Assembly: GCA_964402955.1 (NCBI GenBank)
Contig: CAYOEZ010000112.1
Coordinates: 1 to 15,125 of the forward strand
Direction of reading: 5' to 3'
Length of the DNA stretch: 15,125 nucleotides
Source of the DNA: CAYOEZ01 sp964402955
GTDB lineage: Bacteria; Chloroflexota; DTOL01; DAOUCN01
Both the position numbers and the translations under genes were made by a program. Below are positions 6,862 to 14,947 of this stretch, piece by piece. Each line of letters starts with the position of its first letter. Position 1 is the stretch's first letter. The notes below the pieces were generated by a model, which had not been told where the DNA came from, did no database searches, and saw only the letters and a list, made by a program, of their open reading frames with translations.

Positions 6862-8670
6862 ATGTTCAGACGTGGCAGCATTCAGCGCAGATTGTTCATC
6901 TCCTTTTCCGCGGTGGTGCTGACGCTCATCGTGCTGTTTGCGCTCCTCTCGTATTTCTACATCTCCCGCACATTGACCCAAAACGCGACCGACTATATGC
7001 GCGCCCAGTCGGAGAGCATCCGCTTTCAAACCGACGCTGTCCTCCAGGATGCGAATGTGCTATCGGGCAAGCTATTGTTCTCGCAAGAGTTGTTGGACCT
7101 CTTCTACTCGGATATGTTCGATTACAAGAGTGGCACTTTGCAGAAACAGCACCAGTTCAACGCCCTGATCTATGCCATTATCGGGCCGCAATTCCCGCCC
7201 TATCAGATCAATTGGTTCCGGCTCACGGGCGAATACGCCGGGGTGGGCGACACGGCGCTGATCACTAGACAGCCGCCGGACATCACCGCCAATATCCCCT
7301 GGCTGGCTGAAAGCCAGCAGTTGGATGGCGCGAAGCTCATCGTGACCACGCACAGCGACAACTTCGGCTATCAGCGCCAGCCGGTCATTTCGCTTGCCCG
7401 CACCTTCGCCCCCCGCTGGGGCAGCAAGAAGGACAGCATCATCGAGATCCAGGTGATGTATTCACAGATCGAAGAGCTGGTCGAGCGCCAGTTAGCCGAC
7501 GCGAAAGGCAGCCAGGTCTTCATATTCGACCCAACGGGCGCGCTCGTCTATCCGCTGGGCGAAGCGGAGCAGGCGTCGGCGTACTATGAAGCTGTACGCG
7601 ACGCCGGCGCGTCCGATATGCTGACGAGAAAAATCGGCGGCGAGAATCAGGTTTTGGCCTACACACACTCCACGTTCACCCATTGGACGGTGGCCGTGGC
7701 ACAGAGCTACGACAGCTTGTTCGAGCCGGTCAGTCGTTTTCGGAACAGCGCCCTGCTGGCTGCCTGTGGCGTGCTGCTCCTGATGCTGCTCATCACCTAC
7801 ACCATCTCCCGCAGTCTGACAACACCGATCAAGCAGATGCATCGGTCGGTCGCGGAACTGACGCTGGACACCTTGCCCAACGACAAGGCGTTCAAGATCG
7901 ACACCAACGTCAACGAGCTGCAAGAACTCAACTCGGCTTTTCGCACAATGTGCGTGAGATTGCGTGAGTCGGTCCATGAAACTGTCGTCGCTCGTTCCGC
8001 GGCGCTTCAGGCCCGTCTGCTGGCGCTGCAAGCACAGATGAACCAACATTTCCTGTACAATATGCTTGCCACCATCAGCATCCTCGCCGAAAAGGGGAAA
8101 TCCGCGCAGGTCATCAGGATCTGCGAATCCCTTGCGGAGATGATGCGCTATATCTCATCGGGCATCGGGCAGCTTGTGACCATCGCCGAAGAACTGCGCC
8201 ACGCGCACTTGTACGCCGGTCTGATGCGCATCCGCTTCGCCGATGAATTGGACTTTTCGTCTGCTGTCGCCACCGAGTTAATGGACATCCCTATTCCCAA
8301 GCTGACCATCACGCCGCTTGTGGAGAATTGTTTCAAACATGCCACCACCGGCGCCCCACCCTGGCACATCTCGCTCGTCGGGAAGATCGAAGGTGAAAGC
8401 TGGCTCATCACCGTGACCGACAACGGCGCAGGCTTTTCGCAGGATGCGCTGGACGACCTGGGCCAGAAGCTCAAGGCCGCATCTGAAACACCGCAAGCGT
8501 TGGAGCTTGATGGCATGGGGCTGGTGAATATCCACCTGCGGTTGTCCTTGCATTACGGCGCCCAGGCTGTTTTTGAGTACGGCAACAGATCAGAGCGCGG
8601 CGCTTTTGTGACAGTGGGCGGGCCAACTGTCCTGGCAAAGGGAGGGAACGGTGTTGACGCCAACCTATAG
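6862..8670 (+). CDS. Membrane sensor histidine kinase, YesM/LytS-like (HPK7 class)
   Basis: This 602-residue inner-membrane kinase probably senses an extracellular sugar or the loaded binding protein and phosphorylates the response regulator encoded next. Membrane helices at about residues 11-33 and 296-316 enclose an extracellular Cache-like sensor of about 260 residues. A HAMP linker (about 317-370) and a coiled segment follow. The His_kinase box is LQAQMNQHFLYNML with phospho-acceptor His396. The ATPase carries the N-box PLVENCFKHA (Asn489), the G1 box TDNGAGF (519-525) and DGMGLVNIHLR (G2, 550-560). Almost all relatives have Pro just before the acceptor His (NPHFLYN); here it is Gln395. 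I chose the ATG at 6862 over the TTG at 6844 on ribosome-site evidence. It is transcribed divergently from the sugar operon, and its end overlaps the regulator gene by 20 bases. Confidence 0.92.
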   Translation: MFRRGSIQRRLFISFSAVVLTLIVLFALLSYFYISRTLTQNATDYMRAQSESIRFQTDAVLQDANVLSGKLLFSQELLDLFYSDMFDYKSGTLQKQHQFNALIYAIIGPQFPPYQINWFRLTGEYAGVGDTALITRQPPDITANIPWLAESQQLDGAKLIVTTHSDNFGYQRQPVISLARTFAPRWGSKKDSIIEIQVMYSQIEELVERQLADAKGSQVFIFDPTGALVYPLGEAEQASAYYEAVRDAGASDMLTRKIGGENQVLAYTHSTFTHWTVAVAQSYDSLFEPVSRFRNSALLAACGVLLLMLLITYTISRSLTTPIKQMHRSVAELTLDTLPNDKAFKIDTNVNELQELNSAFRTMCVRLRESVHETVVARSAALQARLLALQAQMNQHFLYNMLATISILAEKGKSAQVIRICESLAEMMRYISSGIGQLVTIAEELRHAHLYAGLMRIRFADELDFSSAVATELMDIPIPKLTITPLVENCFKHATTGAPPWHISLVGKIEGESWLITVTDNGAGFSQDALDDLGQKLKAASETPQALELDGMGLVNIHLRLSLHYGAQAVFEYGNRSERGAFVTVGGPTVLAKGGNGVDANL

Positions 8671-10186
8671 AGTCGTCGTAGTTGAGGACGAGAGACTGAT
8701 CCGCGACAACATCGTTGAGAAGATCCAGCTTTGCGACCCGTCCTTTGTCGTTGTGGGCGCTGCCAGCAACGGCGCGCAGGCATTGGAGATCATCCAATCC
8801 CAGCGCGTGGACGTCCTGTTTACTGACATCAGGATGCCGGTCATGGACGGCCTCGAATTGGCCCAGCAAGTGCGGAGCAGACATGCGCGCGTGCAGGTGG
8901 TCATCGTCAGCGGCTATGCGGACTTTGCCTATGCCCAGCAAGCCATCCACCTGGGTGTGGAAGAGTACCTGCTCAAGCCGGTCGAAGCGGAGCTGCTGGC
9001 CGACGCGTTGGGTAAGCTGAAGGCGAAGCTGAACGAGGCTGACAGTCGAGGCCTGTTCGAGAGGGTGCGCGACGCCATCAACGGCAATCTGAAGGAAACG
9101 CAGGCTGCATCTGGGCAGGAATACGCGATGTTCTTGCTCAATGTCGGGAATCTGTGCAGCACGATCGCCTCGGCGGCGACCCGCAGCTTCTATGATGAAT
9201 TGTGGAAGCGCTTTGACTTCGCCGCGCTCCAGGCGCTTCATCCGGGCTTCGTGCTGGTCAACACGTCTCAGCCCAACACCGGATACATCGTATTGCCCAC
9301 CCCACAGGCCAGCGACCGTTTGTCCATCGGCCAGGCGTTTTTCAGGGAACTGGCACGCCAGGCCGATGGCGTCAGCATCAATCTGTTATGCGGCTCGGCG
9401 CCCAGGCTGGAAGCGCTTCACTCACAGGCGCGTGCTTTGAGCCTTTCGCTGTCCCAGAACCTGGTCATGGACGAGCCCAACCTCATCGATGTGGACAGCG
9501 CCACGCCGAAGCTGCCGGCGGCCATCTTGGAGGCGTCGGTCTATGCCAAGCTAACGACACTGATCCGTCAGGAGCGGACCAAGGCCATCAAACTGGAAGT
9601 CCACGGGCTGATCGAATCGGCATTGGCGCTCAAACCAAGCCAGATGTGGATGCAGGATTTCATCCGCCAGCTCATCTGCTTGTTTCAAAGGCACTCGGTT
9701 GTCACCTCTGAGGTCGAAGTCTACCATGCCGAATACGAGCTGTTCGACAAGATGGCTTTGCCCCACAGCAGCGTCACGCTATGCGATCAGGTTTGGAGCA
9801 TCTTAGCGGCCATGCTGCGCGACACCTCGAAGGAGATGGCTGCGTCGAGAGAACTGATCGACGCGATCCGCGGCTATATCACGGCAAACTTCAACACCGA
9901 CATCACGCTTGAGGAGATCGCGCGCCGGTTCCACTTCACTCCTTCGTACCTGATCAAGATCTTCAGAAAACACGCTGGCGAAACGCCCATCCAGTACGTC
10001 ATCAACCTGCGCATGGCTGAGGCGAGGCGGCTGATGGCCGTCAATCCGGAACTGGACATCAAGCAGGTCGGCGAAATCGTCGGTTACGCCGATCCGCACT
10101 ACTTCAGCCGGATCTTCAAGCACGTCAACGGCGTCACCCCCACCGAATATCGCGGCCGCGACGACAGAACAGTGAGTGTGTCATGA
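8651..10186 (+). CDS. AraC-type response regulator, YesN-like
   Basis: This 511-residue cytoplasmic transcription regulator pairs with the upstream kinase. The receiver domain (about 5-120) has the acidic pair Glu12/Asp13, phospho-acceptor Asp59 in FTDIRMPVMDG, Ser87 in VIVSGYADF and Lys109 in YLLKP. A middle region of about 280 residues, with no motif I recognise, is typical of YesN-type regulators. The AraC/XylS DNA-binding domain (about 403-503) carries two helix-turn-helix units, ending GYADPHYFSRIFKHVNGVTPTEYR. The start is GTG at 8651, with GGAGGG at 8641-8646. It overlaps the kinase gene by 20 bases, implying co-translation. Its TGA overlaps the ATG of the following broken gene (ATGA). 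Its most likely target is the divergent sugar-operon promoter. Confidence 0.93.
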   Translation: MLTPTYRVVVVEDERLIRDNIVEKIQLCDPSFVVVGAASNGAQALEIIQSQRVDVLFTDIRMPVMDGLELAQQVRSRHARVQVVIVSGYADFAYAQQAIHLGVEEYLLKPVEAELLADALGKLKAKLNEADSRGLFERVRDAINGNLKETQAASGQEYAMFLLNVGNLCSTIASAATRSFYDELWKRFDFAALQALHPGFVLVNTSQPNTGYIVLPTPQASDRLSIGQAFFRELARQADGVSINLLCGSAPRLEALHSQARALSLSLSQNLVMDEPNLIDVDSATPKLPAAILEASVYAKLTTLIRQERTKAIKLEVHGLIESALALKPSQMWMQDFIRQLICLFQRHSVVTSEVEVYHAEYELFDKMALPHSSVTLCDQVWSILAAMLRDTSKEMAASRELIDAIRGYITANFNTDITLEEIARRFHFTPSYLIKIFRKHAGETPIQYVINLRMAEARRLMAVNPELDIKQVGEIVGYADPHYFSRIFKHVNGVTPTEYRGRDDRTVSVS

Positions 10187-10469
10187 TTTCCATCCAAACC
10201 AGTGTCTCCAAAGGCTGGCTGCACGCCGAAGGCGGCTTTTGCTTCGACGAGCGCTACTACTTTGACCCGCTCTACCGCTGGGAACAGGATCGGGCGATGG
10301 ACCGGTTCCTGGCCGGCCATTTCCCCGACCATCCCTTCCATAACATGGAGTCCAACCTGGTGCAGGGCGAGCATTTCAGCCCGAACCAGGCCCTGGTCGG
10401 CGCATCCAGCCCAACTTGATCATCGACGCGTGCCTGGGCGCGGCGTTCGTCTTCCCGCCGGACAAGGCG
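10183..10469 (+). pseudogene. Frameshifted, truncated gene, probably a second URO-D-like protein
   Basis: An ATG overlapping the regulator stop (ATGA) opens 78 codons beginning MISIQTSVSKGWLHAEGGF and containing FDERYYFDPLYRWEQDRAMD. The frame stops at 10417-10419. From 10404 the third forward frame continues sensibly as IQPNLIIDACLGAAFVFPPD and then KA, so one base seems to be missing near 10399-10403 (expected VGGIQPN). Coding sense is lost at about 10469, where the insertion sequence begins, and I do not find it again beyond the element. The combined N-terminus (YFFDP-type motif, VGGxQPN, LGAxFVFPPD) resembles one branch of the URO-D superfamily. That assignment is from memory of the family and is tentative. 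The tight overlap suggests it was the third gene of the kinase/regulator operon. Confidence 0.55.
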
Positions 10470-10494
10470 TGTTGGCTACTGCGCACATCCGTTC
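10470..10494 (+). repeat. Insertion sequence terminal inverted repeat, left copy
   Basis: It pairs with 11935-11959 in inverted orientation, with 21 of 25 bases identical and a 12-base perfect inner block at 10483-10494. It may extend outward to 10465. This copy is on the 3' side of the transposase gene. Confidence 0.75.
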
Positions 10495-10728
10495 AATTTC
10501 GGAGGGCACAGCGCGTGGTGCGGTGACATCGGAGCCAAACTGGCTGCGTTGATTGGTCCCGAGTCCGCAACCACATTGCAGGAACGATGGTCTGCCACGA
10601 GGCTGCACTGCCAAAGCCGTCTGTTGACTCGGCGAATGGGGCGCGAAAGCGTCACCGGGGCGCGCTAACGATCACCTGACGCCGTTTCTCTGGCGCAGAT
10701 CCTGACCACTCCGCCTTTCATTCAGCGC

Positions 10729-11913
10729 TCAGGCAGCGAGTCGGTAGTCGTGATGCAAACCACCGAGTACGGGGAAGGCGATGATCTTCCCTGTCTGCGG
10801 TTGTTCCCTCTCCGGTGGCACGGGAATGGCCTGGCCAATGCCTTGATGAGGCCGGGCGTGATTGAAGAAAGCCGAGTACTCCCTTACCACTTTGTGCAGA
10901 TGACGCTCGTTGAGGATGAGAACGTGGTCGAGGCACTCTCGGTGAAGACTCCCAAGAAACCTCTCGCAAGGTGAATTCGCGTTAGGAGCCTGGAAGGGAG
11001 TGCGCAGTACTTTGATACCTGAACCGGCGGCGACGGCGGCGAAGTGGGAGCCGTATTTGTCGTCATTGTCACGGATCAGGAAGCGGGGATGCTCGCCCCA
11101 GGGTGTCGCCTCACGGAGTTGCTGGGCAACCCAGGCGTCAGTGGGATGGGCAGTGACGGCAGTATGGACAATCCGGCGGGAAGACAGCTCAATGATGACG
11201 AAGACGAAGAGCGGATGGAAGAAGAGGTTGTAGACCTGTGTGAAGTCGCAGGCCCAGATCTGGGGCGCATGGTTCTTCAGGAAGATCGCCCAGTTTTGCG
11301 TGGAAGGTGAGGTGGTAGGTCTGCCGGTGTGGGGCAGGTAGCGCTGGATGGTGCGCTTGCTGACGTTGATGCCGAGCTTGAGGAGTTCACCACGGATGCG
11401 CTCGGCGCCCCAGGTGACATTCTCCGAGGCCATGCAGCGAATGAGGGCGATGGTCTCGGCTGAGACCCTTGGCTCTGGCGATTTTGGCCGGGATTTGCGC
11501 CTCCAGACCAGACGGAACAACTTTCGATGCCAACGGAGGAGAGTGTCGGGCTGGACAATGAGGAGGGCTTGTTGCCAGAAAGGGGTGGCCCGGGCGAGGA
11601 ATACCAAACGGACGCGATCCCAGTTGCTGAGTTGGGGGCGTTTGGCGTGGCGCTGCAAGATGATGAGCTGTTGGCGAAGCAGGGCATTCTCGGCGACAAG
11701 GTCGGCCTTGCTGCGGATCATGTCAGCGGCGACGCCGGCGACCAGCGAGTTGGTGCTGGGTCTGAGCCTGCGTTGGATGCGGTCGCCGAGTTGGTGGCCG
11801 ATGGCGCTGAGAGATCGAGGATTGAGACGATGAATGATATGAAACACGCGATGATGGCTCCCGAAATCTGATTGTGAGACCGGGAGGATAACAGTCGCCG
11901 TCGTCCGAAACAA
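10729..11913 (-). CDS. DDE integrase-core transposase (IS481/IS3-like)
   Basis: This protein of up to 394 residues catalyses movement of the surrounding element. An N-terminal region with AENALLRQQLIILQRH (a coiled/zipper-like segment) is followed by LIVQPDTLLRWHRK, a helix-turn-helix-like stretch (TWGAERIRGELLKLGINVSKRTIQ region, about 167-190) and an rve integrase core. The catalytic triad is probably Asp223 (ACDFTQV), Asp282 (LIRDND) and Glu317 (NSPCERF), a DD(34)E spacing. The C-terminus HLHKVVREYSAFFNHARPHQ is typical of the group. The TTG at 11913 is the longest start. GTG at 11847 (VFHIIHRL) or ATG at 11721 are alternatives; homology memory favours a start upstream of RSLSAIGHQLGD. The frame appears intact, so the element may still be active. 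Antisense frames here are shadows. Confidence 0.85.
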   Translation of the reverse strand: MFRTTATVILPVSQSDFGSHHRVFHIIHRLNPRSLSAIGHQLGDRIQRRLRPSTNSLVAGVAADMIRSKADLVAENALLRQQLIILQRHAKRPQLSNWDRVRLVFLARATPFWQQALLIVQPDTLLRWHRKLFRLVWRRKSRPKSPEPRVSAETIALIRCMASENVTWGAERIRGELLKLGINVSKRTIQRYLPHTGRPTTSPSTQNWAIFLKNHAPQIWACDFTQVYNLFFHPLFVFVIIELSSRRIVHTAVTAHPTDAWVAQQLREATPWGEHPRFLIRDNDDKYGSHFAAVAAGSGIKVLRTPFQAPNANSPCERFLGSLHRECLDHVLILNERHLHKVVREYSAFFNHARPHQGIGQAIPVPPEREQPQTGKIIAFPVLGGLHHDYRLAA

Positions 11914-11934
11914 CCCTCCTGGGCGCTCAGATTA

Positions 11935-11959
11935 GAACGGATGTGCCGAGTAGCCGGCA
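11935..11959 (-). repeat. Insertion sequence terminal inverted repeat, right copy
   Basis: This is the inverted partner of 10470-10494, with its perfect 12-base block at 11935-11946 (GAACGGATGTGC on the plus strand). It lies about 22 bases upstream of the longest transposase start and may extend to 11964. Confidence 0.75.
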
Positions 11960-12030
11960 TGCCTGTTTCCTGCCTGGGACGCCGGATGCCCCGCCATCCC
12001 GTCTGCGCGGCGCCAGTCCCTGTTGCTCCC

Positions 12031-13890
12031 CTACCCTCCATAGAGGGCTTGGTAAATCTGATAGTTGAGCGACACCCGCTCCAGGTACTCGCGCGTCTCA
12101 CCATAGCCGATCCAGCGCAGGAAATCATCGCGGTCCTTTACGCGCGGGTCCTCTTGCCATCCGTCGACGCTGGCCGCGCCTCCGTTATAGGCCGCGATCG
12201 CCAGTTCGAGGTCGCCATCGAAGTACTGCAGCAGGAAGTGCAAGAACCAGGCGCCCATGCGTATGTTGGCTTCAGGCGTAAAGGCTGCGCCGGGGGACAG
12301 TGTTTCGCCCAACTGACCGGCGATCCATTCCTGGGTAGCAGGCATGATCTGCATCAGGCCGCGTGCGCCTACCCCGGAGAGGGCTTCGGGATCGTAGGCG
12401 CTCTCGGCGCGCATCACCGACCAGATCAGCAGGGGATCGACCTGGAACTCGGCGGCGGCTGCCTGCACGGTGGCTGAGTAGGGCCGCGGGTAGCTCAGCT
12501 CCCAGAAGCCGGTCGATGCGTAGGGGTGATCCTGCAGGTAGCCAGATGCGCTGCTCTGGGCCAGCGTGACCTCGCCGCGGGCCATCAAGGCCTGAGCCAT
12601 AGCGAGCTTCATCTCGGCCGAAGTGGCGAAGCGGGCTGCCAGCTCCAGTTCCTGCCGGGCCAGGTCGCCGCGTCCGATGGCGTCAAGAGCGGCCACCTTG
12701 GCCTGGATCTCCTCTCCCGCTGCAGCAAGCGGCGGCGCAGCGTCGAGGCTGAATGGCGCTTTGCTGGCCCGCAGCGCCAGCCAGTTACGGCCCGCCTCGT
12801 CGAGCAGCGCTCTGCCTTGCTCCTGCGCCTGTTGGTCGCCTGTGCGCTGGCCGAGCACATACAGCCGATAGGCGGCATCGTCGGCGAAGGCGCTGTCGCC
12901 GGCGGCGATGCCCGCGTACAGCGGCAGCGTTTCGGTCAGGTGGCCTTGCGTCTCGAGAATGGCCGTGGCGTCCCACAGCGCCACCGGGTAAGACAGGTTG
13001 CGATACAACGCCAGCGCCTCGTCGGGCTGAGCGCCGGCCAGTAGATCGGCCTGGGCCAGCCGGCTCTCGGGGCTATCGACCCCACGGTACAGGGCCAGGG
13101 CCTCGTCGCTGCGGCCGAGATGAGCGAGCACGCTCGCCAGCCCCGTCTGCGCAGCGGCATCTGCCGGAGCCTGCTCCAGCCATTTCCGGTAGGCGGCCTC
13201 GGCCTCGGCATAGCGCTCCAGCGCTGCCAGCGCCTGGGCGCGCAGCGGCCAGGCCTCGGGATCGTCGACGTTGCGCAGGGTGTCCAGTGCGTCGCTGCTG
13301 TAGGTGGCTGCCAGGAGGTCCTTTGCCACGGCCAACGGATTGTGCCCGGTGCGTCGCATGCCCGCAAAGGCGTCGGCTTGCTTGCCCAAGATGTGGAGGT
13401 ATTCTACGTAAGCGCTCTGGTCGTCGCCCCGCTCCTCCAGATAGCGCGCCAGCTCCTCACGCAGATCCACACGATCGTCGAGCGCCAGGGCAGCACGGTA
13501 CTCGTCCGCGGCCTGGGGAGCAGCGATGGCCGCGTAGTAGCGCGCCATCGTGAGGTGCGCCTCGTAAGCAGCCGGGCTTTGCGGCCGGTAGGCGATGATA
13601 GTCTGCAGCGTGCGTACGGACGCCAGTTCGGGCATCCTGGCCTGCGCGGTCCATAGTTCACCATACTCGGCGATGGCCGGGAGCCGGGCGCCGAGGCGGC
13701 TGTAAAGCGCTGCCGCACGTTCCGGCTCGGCTTGCGCTGCCGATCGATAGAGGTCCTGCGGCTGGGCCAGGGCGTCGCGCTGGGTCCAGGCGACGAACCC
13801 CACCAGGCCGAGCACGAGCAGCAGGACCGCCAGGAGCGGCCCCGGGGAGACAGTTCGCCGCCTGCGAGGTCCAAGCGTTGGCATGCTCAT
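12031..13890 (-). CDS. Membrane-anchored TPR lytic transglycosylase (SLT/Slt70-like)
   Basis: This 619-residue protein probably cleaves peptidoglycan glycan strands outside the membrane, releasing anhydro-muropeptides. A basic N-terminus (RRRR) precedes one membrane helix at about residues 18-36. Residues of about 45-460 form an Ala/Leu-rich array of helical TPR-like repeats (for example AAYRKWLEQAPADAAAQTGL). The C-terminal SLT domain has the catalytic Glu496 in MRAESAYDP, then GARGLMQIMPAT, ANIRMGAWFL and AIAAYNGG, the standard lysozyme-like landmarks, ending with the Tyr-rich tail ETREYLERVSLNYQIYQAL. I chose the ATG at 13890, which has AGGAG seven bases upstream. The longer open frame to 13989 would overlap the preceding gene. 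That site overlaps the stop codon of the PQQ-repeat gene ten bases upstream, so the two are an operon and probably translationally coupled. Confidence 0.92.
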   Translation of the reverse strand: MSMPTLGPRRRRTVSPGPLLAVLLLVLGLVGFVAWTQRDALAQPQDLYRSAAQAEPERAAALYSRLGARLPAIAEYGELWTAQARMPELASVRTLQTIIAYRPQSPAAYEAHLTMARYYAAIAAPQAADEYRAALALDDRVDLREELARYLEERGDDQSAYVEYLHILGKQADAFAGMRRTGHNPLAVAKDLLAATYSSDALDTLRNVDDPEAWPLRAQALAALERYAEAEAAYRKWLEQAPADAAAQTGLASVLAHLGRSDEALALYRGVDSPESRLAQADLLAGAQPDEALALYRNLSYPVALWDATAILETQGHLTETLPLYAGIAAGDSAFADDAAYRLYVLGQRTGDQQAQEQGRALLDEAGRNWLALRASKAPFSLDAAPPLAAAGEEIQAKVAALDAIGRGDLARQELELAARFATSAEMKLAMAQALMARGEVTLAQSSASGYLQDHPYASTGFWELSYPRPYSATVQAAAAEFQVDPLLIWSVMRAESAYDPEALSGVGARGLMQIMPATQEWIAGQLGETLSPGAAFTPEANIRMGAWFLHFLLQYFDGDLELAIAAYNGGAASVDGWQEDPRVKDRDDFLRWIGYGETREYLERVSLNYQIYQALYGG

Positions 13891-13897
13891 GATGCGG

Positions 13898-13902
13898 CTC
13901 CT
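13898..13902 (-). promoter_or_regulatory. Ribosome binding site deciding the transglycosylase start
   Basis: AGGAG, seven bases before the ATG at 13890, overlaps the TAG stop of the upstream propeller gene (TAGGAG). Ribosomes terminating there could reinitiate directly. Confidence 0.7.
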
Positions 13903-14947
13903 ATCTAGCTGGCAGGTCGAAAGCGTGTAGCCGGCGATCGATCGAGGCCACATAGAGCCGGTTGCCGGCCACGGTGGGGGCAGCGGCAATCGCTCCGGCG
14001 GTACGGTAGCGCCAGACGAGGGAGCCCGTGAGACGATCGAGCCCGTAGATGAACCCGTCGTCAGAGCCCACGAAAACCAATGAATCGTGGACGGCCGGGG
14101 AGGATCGCACTACGGCGCCCGCCTGGTATTGCCAGGCCACGCTGCCATCGGACACAGCCAGGGCAAACACGCGGCCGTTGTCGGCGCCGAAATAGACTAG
14201 GTCGCCGGCCACGGCCGGCCTCGTGGCGATCGCGGCGCCGGCATCAAAAGACCAACGCACATTGCCATTCGCCAGGTCCAGCGCGTGGAGCCGGCGGCCG
14301 AGCGACCCGACGAAAACGCTGTTCTGTGAGACGGCGGGAGCTGCCACGATCGGTCCATCGACGCGGTGGCGCCAGCGCAGATTGCCGCGGACTGCGTCAA
14401 GGGCATAAAGGTAGCCGTCGGCGGACCCGATCAGGAACGTATCGCCTGCCAATGCCCCGCCACCCTCGATACGCCCTGCGGTGCGATAACGCCACAACTC
14501 GTGCCCATCCTCCGGCGCGAGGGCATAGACATACCCGTCGTAGGAGCCGGCAAAGACGGTAGTGGTGGTCACGACAGGGGCGGCGGTAACCCAGCCACCG
14601 GTAGCATGGCGCCAGCGCAGCTTGCCCTGGACCGCATCGAGGGCATAGATCGAGCCGTCCCAGGAGCCGAAATACAGCGTGTCGCCCAGGAAGGCCGGCC
14701 CCGAGGTGACGTTATCCGCCGTCTCGTAGCGCCAGGCCTGTTCGCCGGTGTTGGCCTTCACTGCGTGCAGGGCGTTGTCGTCGCTGCCAACGTAGATGAG
14801 CCGGCCATTGGCCGCCGGTTGGCTGCGAGCATAGTCGCCCGCCCGGTAGGCCCAGGCAAAGTTGATTGCTAGCCCTGCCTGAGGAGCGGCCGCCACGAGG
14901 GTGAGCTGCCCAACCAGCAAGGTAACCAGCAAAACCTTAATTCTCAT
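13901..14947 (-). CDS. Exported PQQ-repeat beta-propeller protein (BamB/PQQ_2-like)
   Basis: This 348-residue protein has a signal peptide (MRIKVLLVTLLVGQLTLVAAA, cleavage near 21-27) and then eight consecutive repeats of exactly 40 residues. They start at Trp32, 72, 112, 152, 192, 232, 272 and 312; the last has 37 because the protein ends. Each reads roughly W-x-Y/F/H-x(8-9)-aPav-x(4)-vyvGS-DG-x-lyALd-x-x-G-x-l, the PQQ-like or outer-membrane-assembly propeller motif, so an eight-bladed propeller is expected. Enzymatic PQQ dehydrogenase features are not apparent, so it is more likely a scaffold or binding protein outside the membrane. The start ATG at 14947 has AAGGAG four bases upstream; the longer frame to 15097 has no signal peptide logic. 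It is the first gene of an operon with the transglycosylase, which suggests a role in the cell envelope. Confidence 0.9.
   Translation of the reverse strand: MRIKVLLVTLLVGQLTLVAAAPQAGLAINFAWAYRAGDYARSQPAANGRLIYVGSDDNALHAVKANTGEQAWRYETADNVTSGPAFLGDTLYFGSWDGSIYALDAVQGKLRWRHATGGWVTAAPVVTTTTVFAGSYDGYVYALAPEDGHELWRYRTAGRIEGGGALAGDTFLIGSADGYLYALDAVRGNLRWRHRVDGPIVAAPAVSQNSVFVGSLGRRLHALDLANGNVRWSFDAGAAIATRPAVAGDLVYFGADNGRVFALAVSDGSVAWQYQAGAVVRSSPAVHDSLVFVGSDDGFIYGLDRLTGSLVWRYRTAGAIAAAPTVAGNRLYVASIDRRLHAFDLPAR
13904..14854. repeat. Eight 120-bp degenerate tandem repeats encoding propeller blades
   Basis: The coding sequence repeats with a strict 120-bp period across the whole mature domain. The repeating words include versions of TAGCGCCA (reverse complement of TGGCGCTA, the W-R-Y start) and CGTCGTAGGAGCC-like blocks. 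There are no insertions or deletions between units, which suggests fairly recent internal duplication or strong structural constraint. Confidence 0.75.

Larger units (their letters stand above)
10470..11959 (-). mobile_element. Insertion sequence, about 1.49 kb, with 25-30 bp terminal inverted repeats
   Basis: The left end (10470-10494, TGTTGGCTACTGCGCACATC...) and the reverse complement of the right end (11935-11959, TGCCGGCTACTCGGCACATC...) match at 21 of 25 positions, including 12 contiguous bases (GCACATCCGTTC). Extending five bases outward to 10465 and 11964 gives 25 of 30, so the exact tips are uncertain. The element holds one minus-strand transposase gene and 234 bases without a gene (10495-10728) after it. 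No direct target duplication is evident at either candidate boundary. The left end interrupts the broken gene at 10183, and the right end lies 71 bases from the transglycosylase stop. TG tips and the DD(34)E enzyme fit the IS481/IS3-like groups, but I cannot name the family with certainty. Confidence 0.75.

Noticed and set aside
8471..9241. Minus-strand open frame of 256 codons opposite the kinase/regulator junction
   Set aside because: It crosses the boundary of two well-supported genes, has no recognisable motif and has unlikely composition.
10725..11930. GCGCTCAG at 10725-10732 and 11923-11930 as a target duplication of the insertion sequence
   Set aside because: The left copy overlaps the transposase stop codon, and the 25-bp inverted repeats lie outside both copies, so these are internal and probably chance.
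11984..11999. GGATG/CATCC hairpin downstream of the transglycosylase gene as a terminator
   Set aside because: The stem has only five pairs and no U-run, too weak to call.
12526..13553. Several overlapping open frames on both strands around the TPR region
   Set aside because: They are shadows of the Ala-rich TPR coding sequence; only the minus-strand transglycosylase frame has domain motifs and a ribosome site.
13891..13989. N-terminal extension of the transglycosylase by 33 residues
   Set aside because: It overlaps the end of the propeller gene and would bury the AGGAG site and the clean membrane anchor start at 13890.
13904..14854. 120-bp periodic repeats as a CRISPR or satellite array
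   Set aside because: The repeats are degenerate, contiguous without spacers, and encode in-frame propeller blades.
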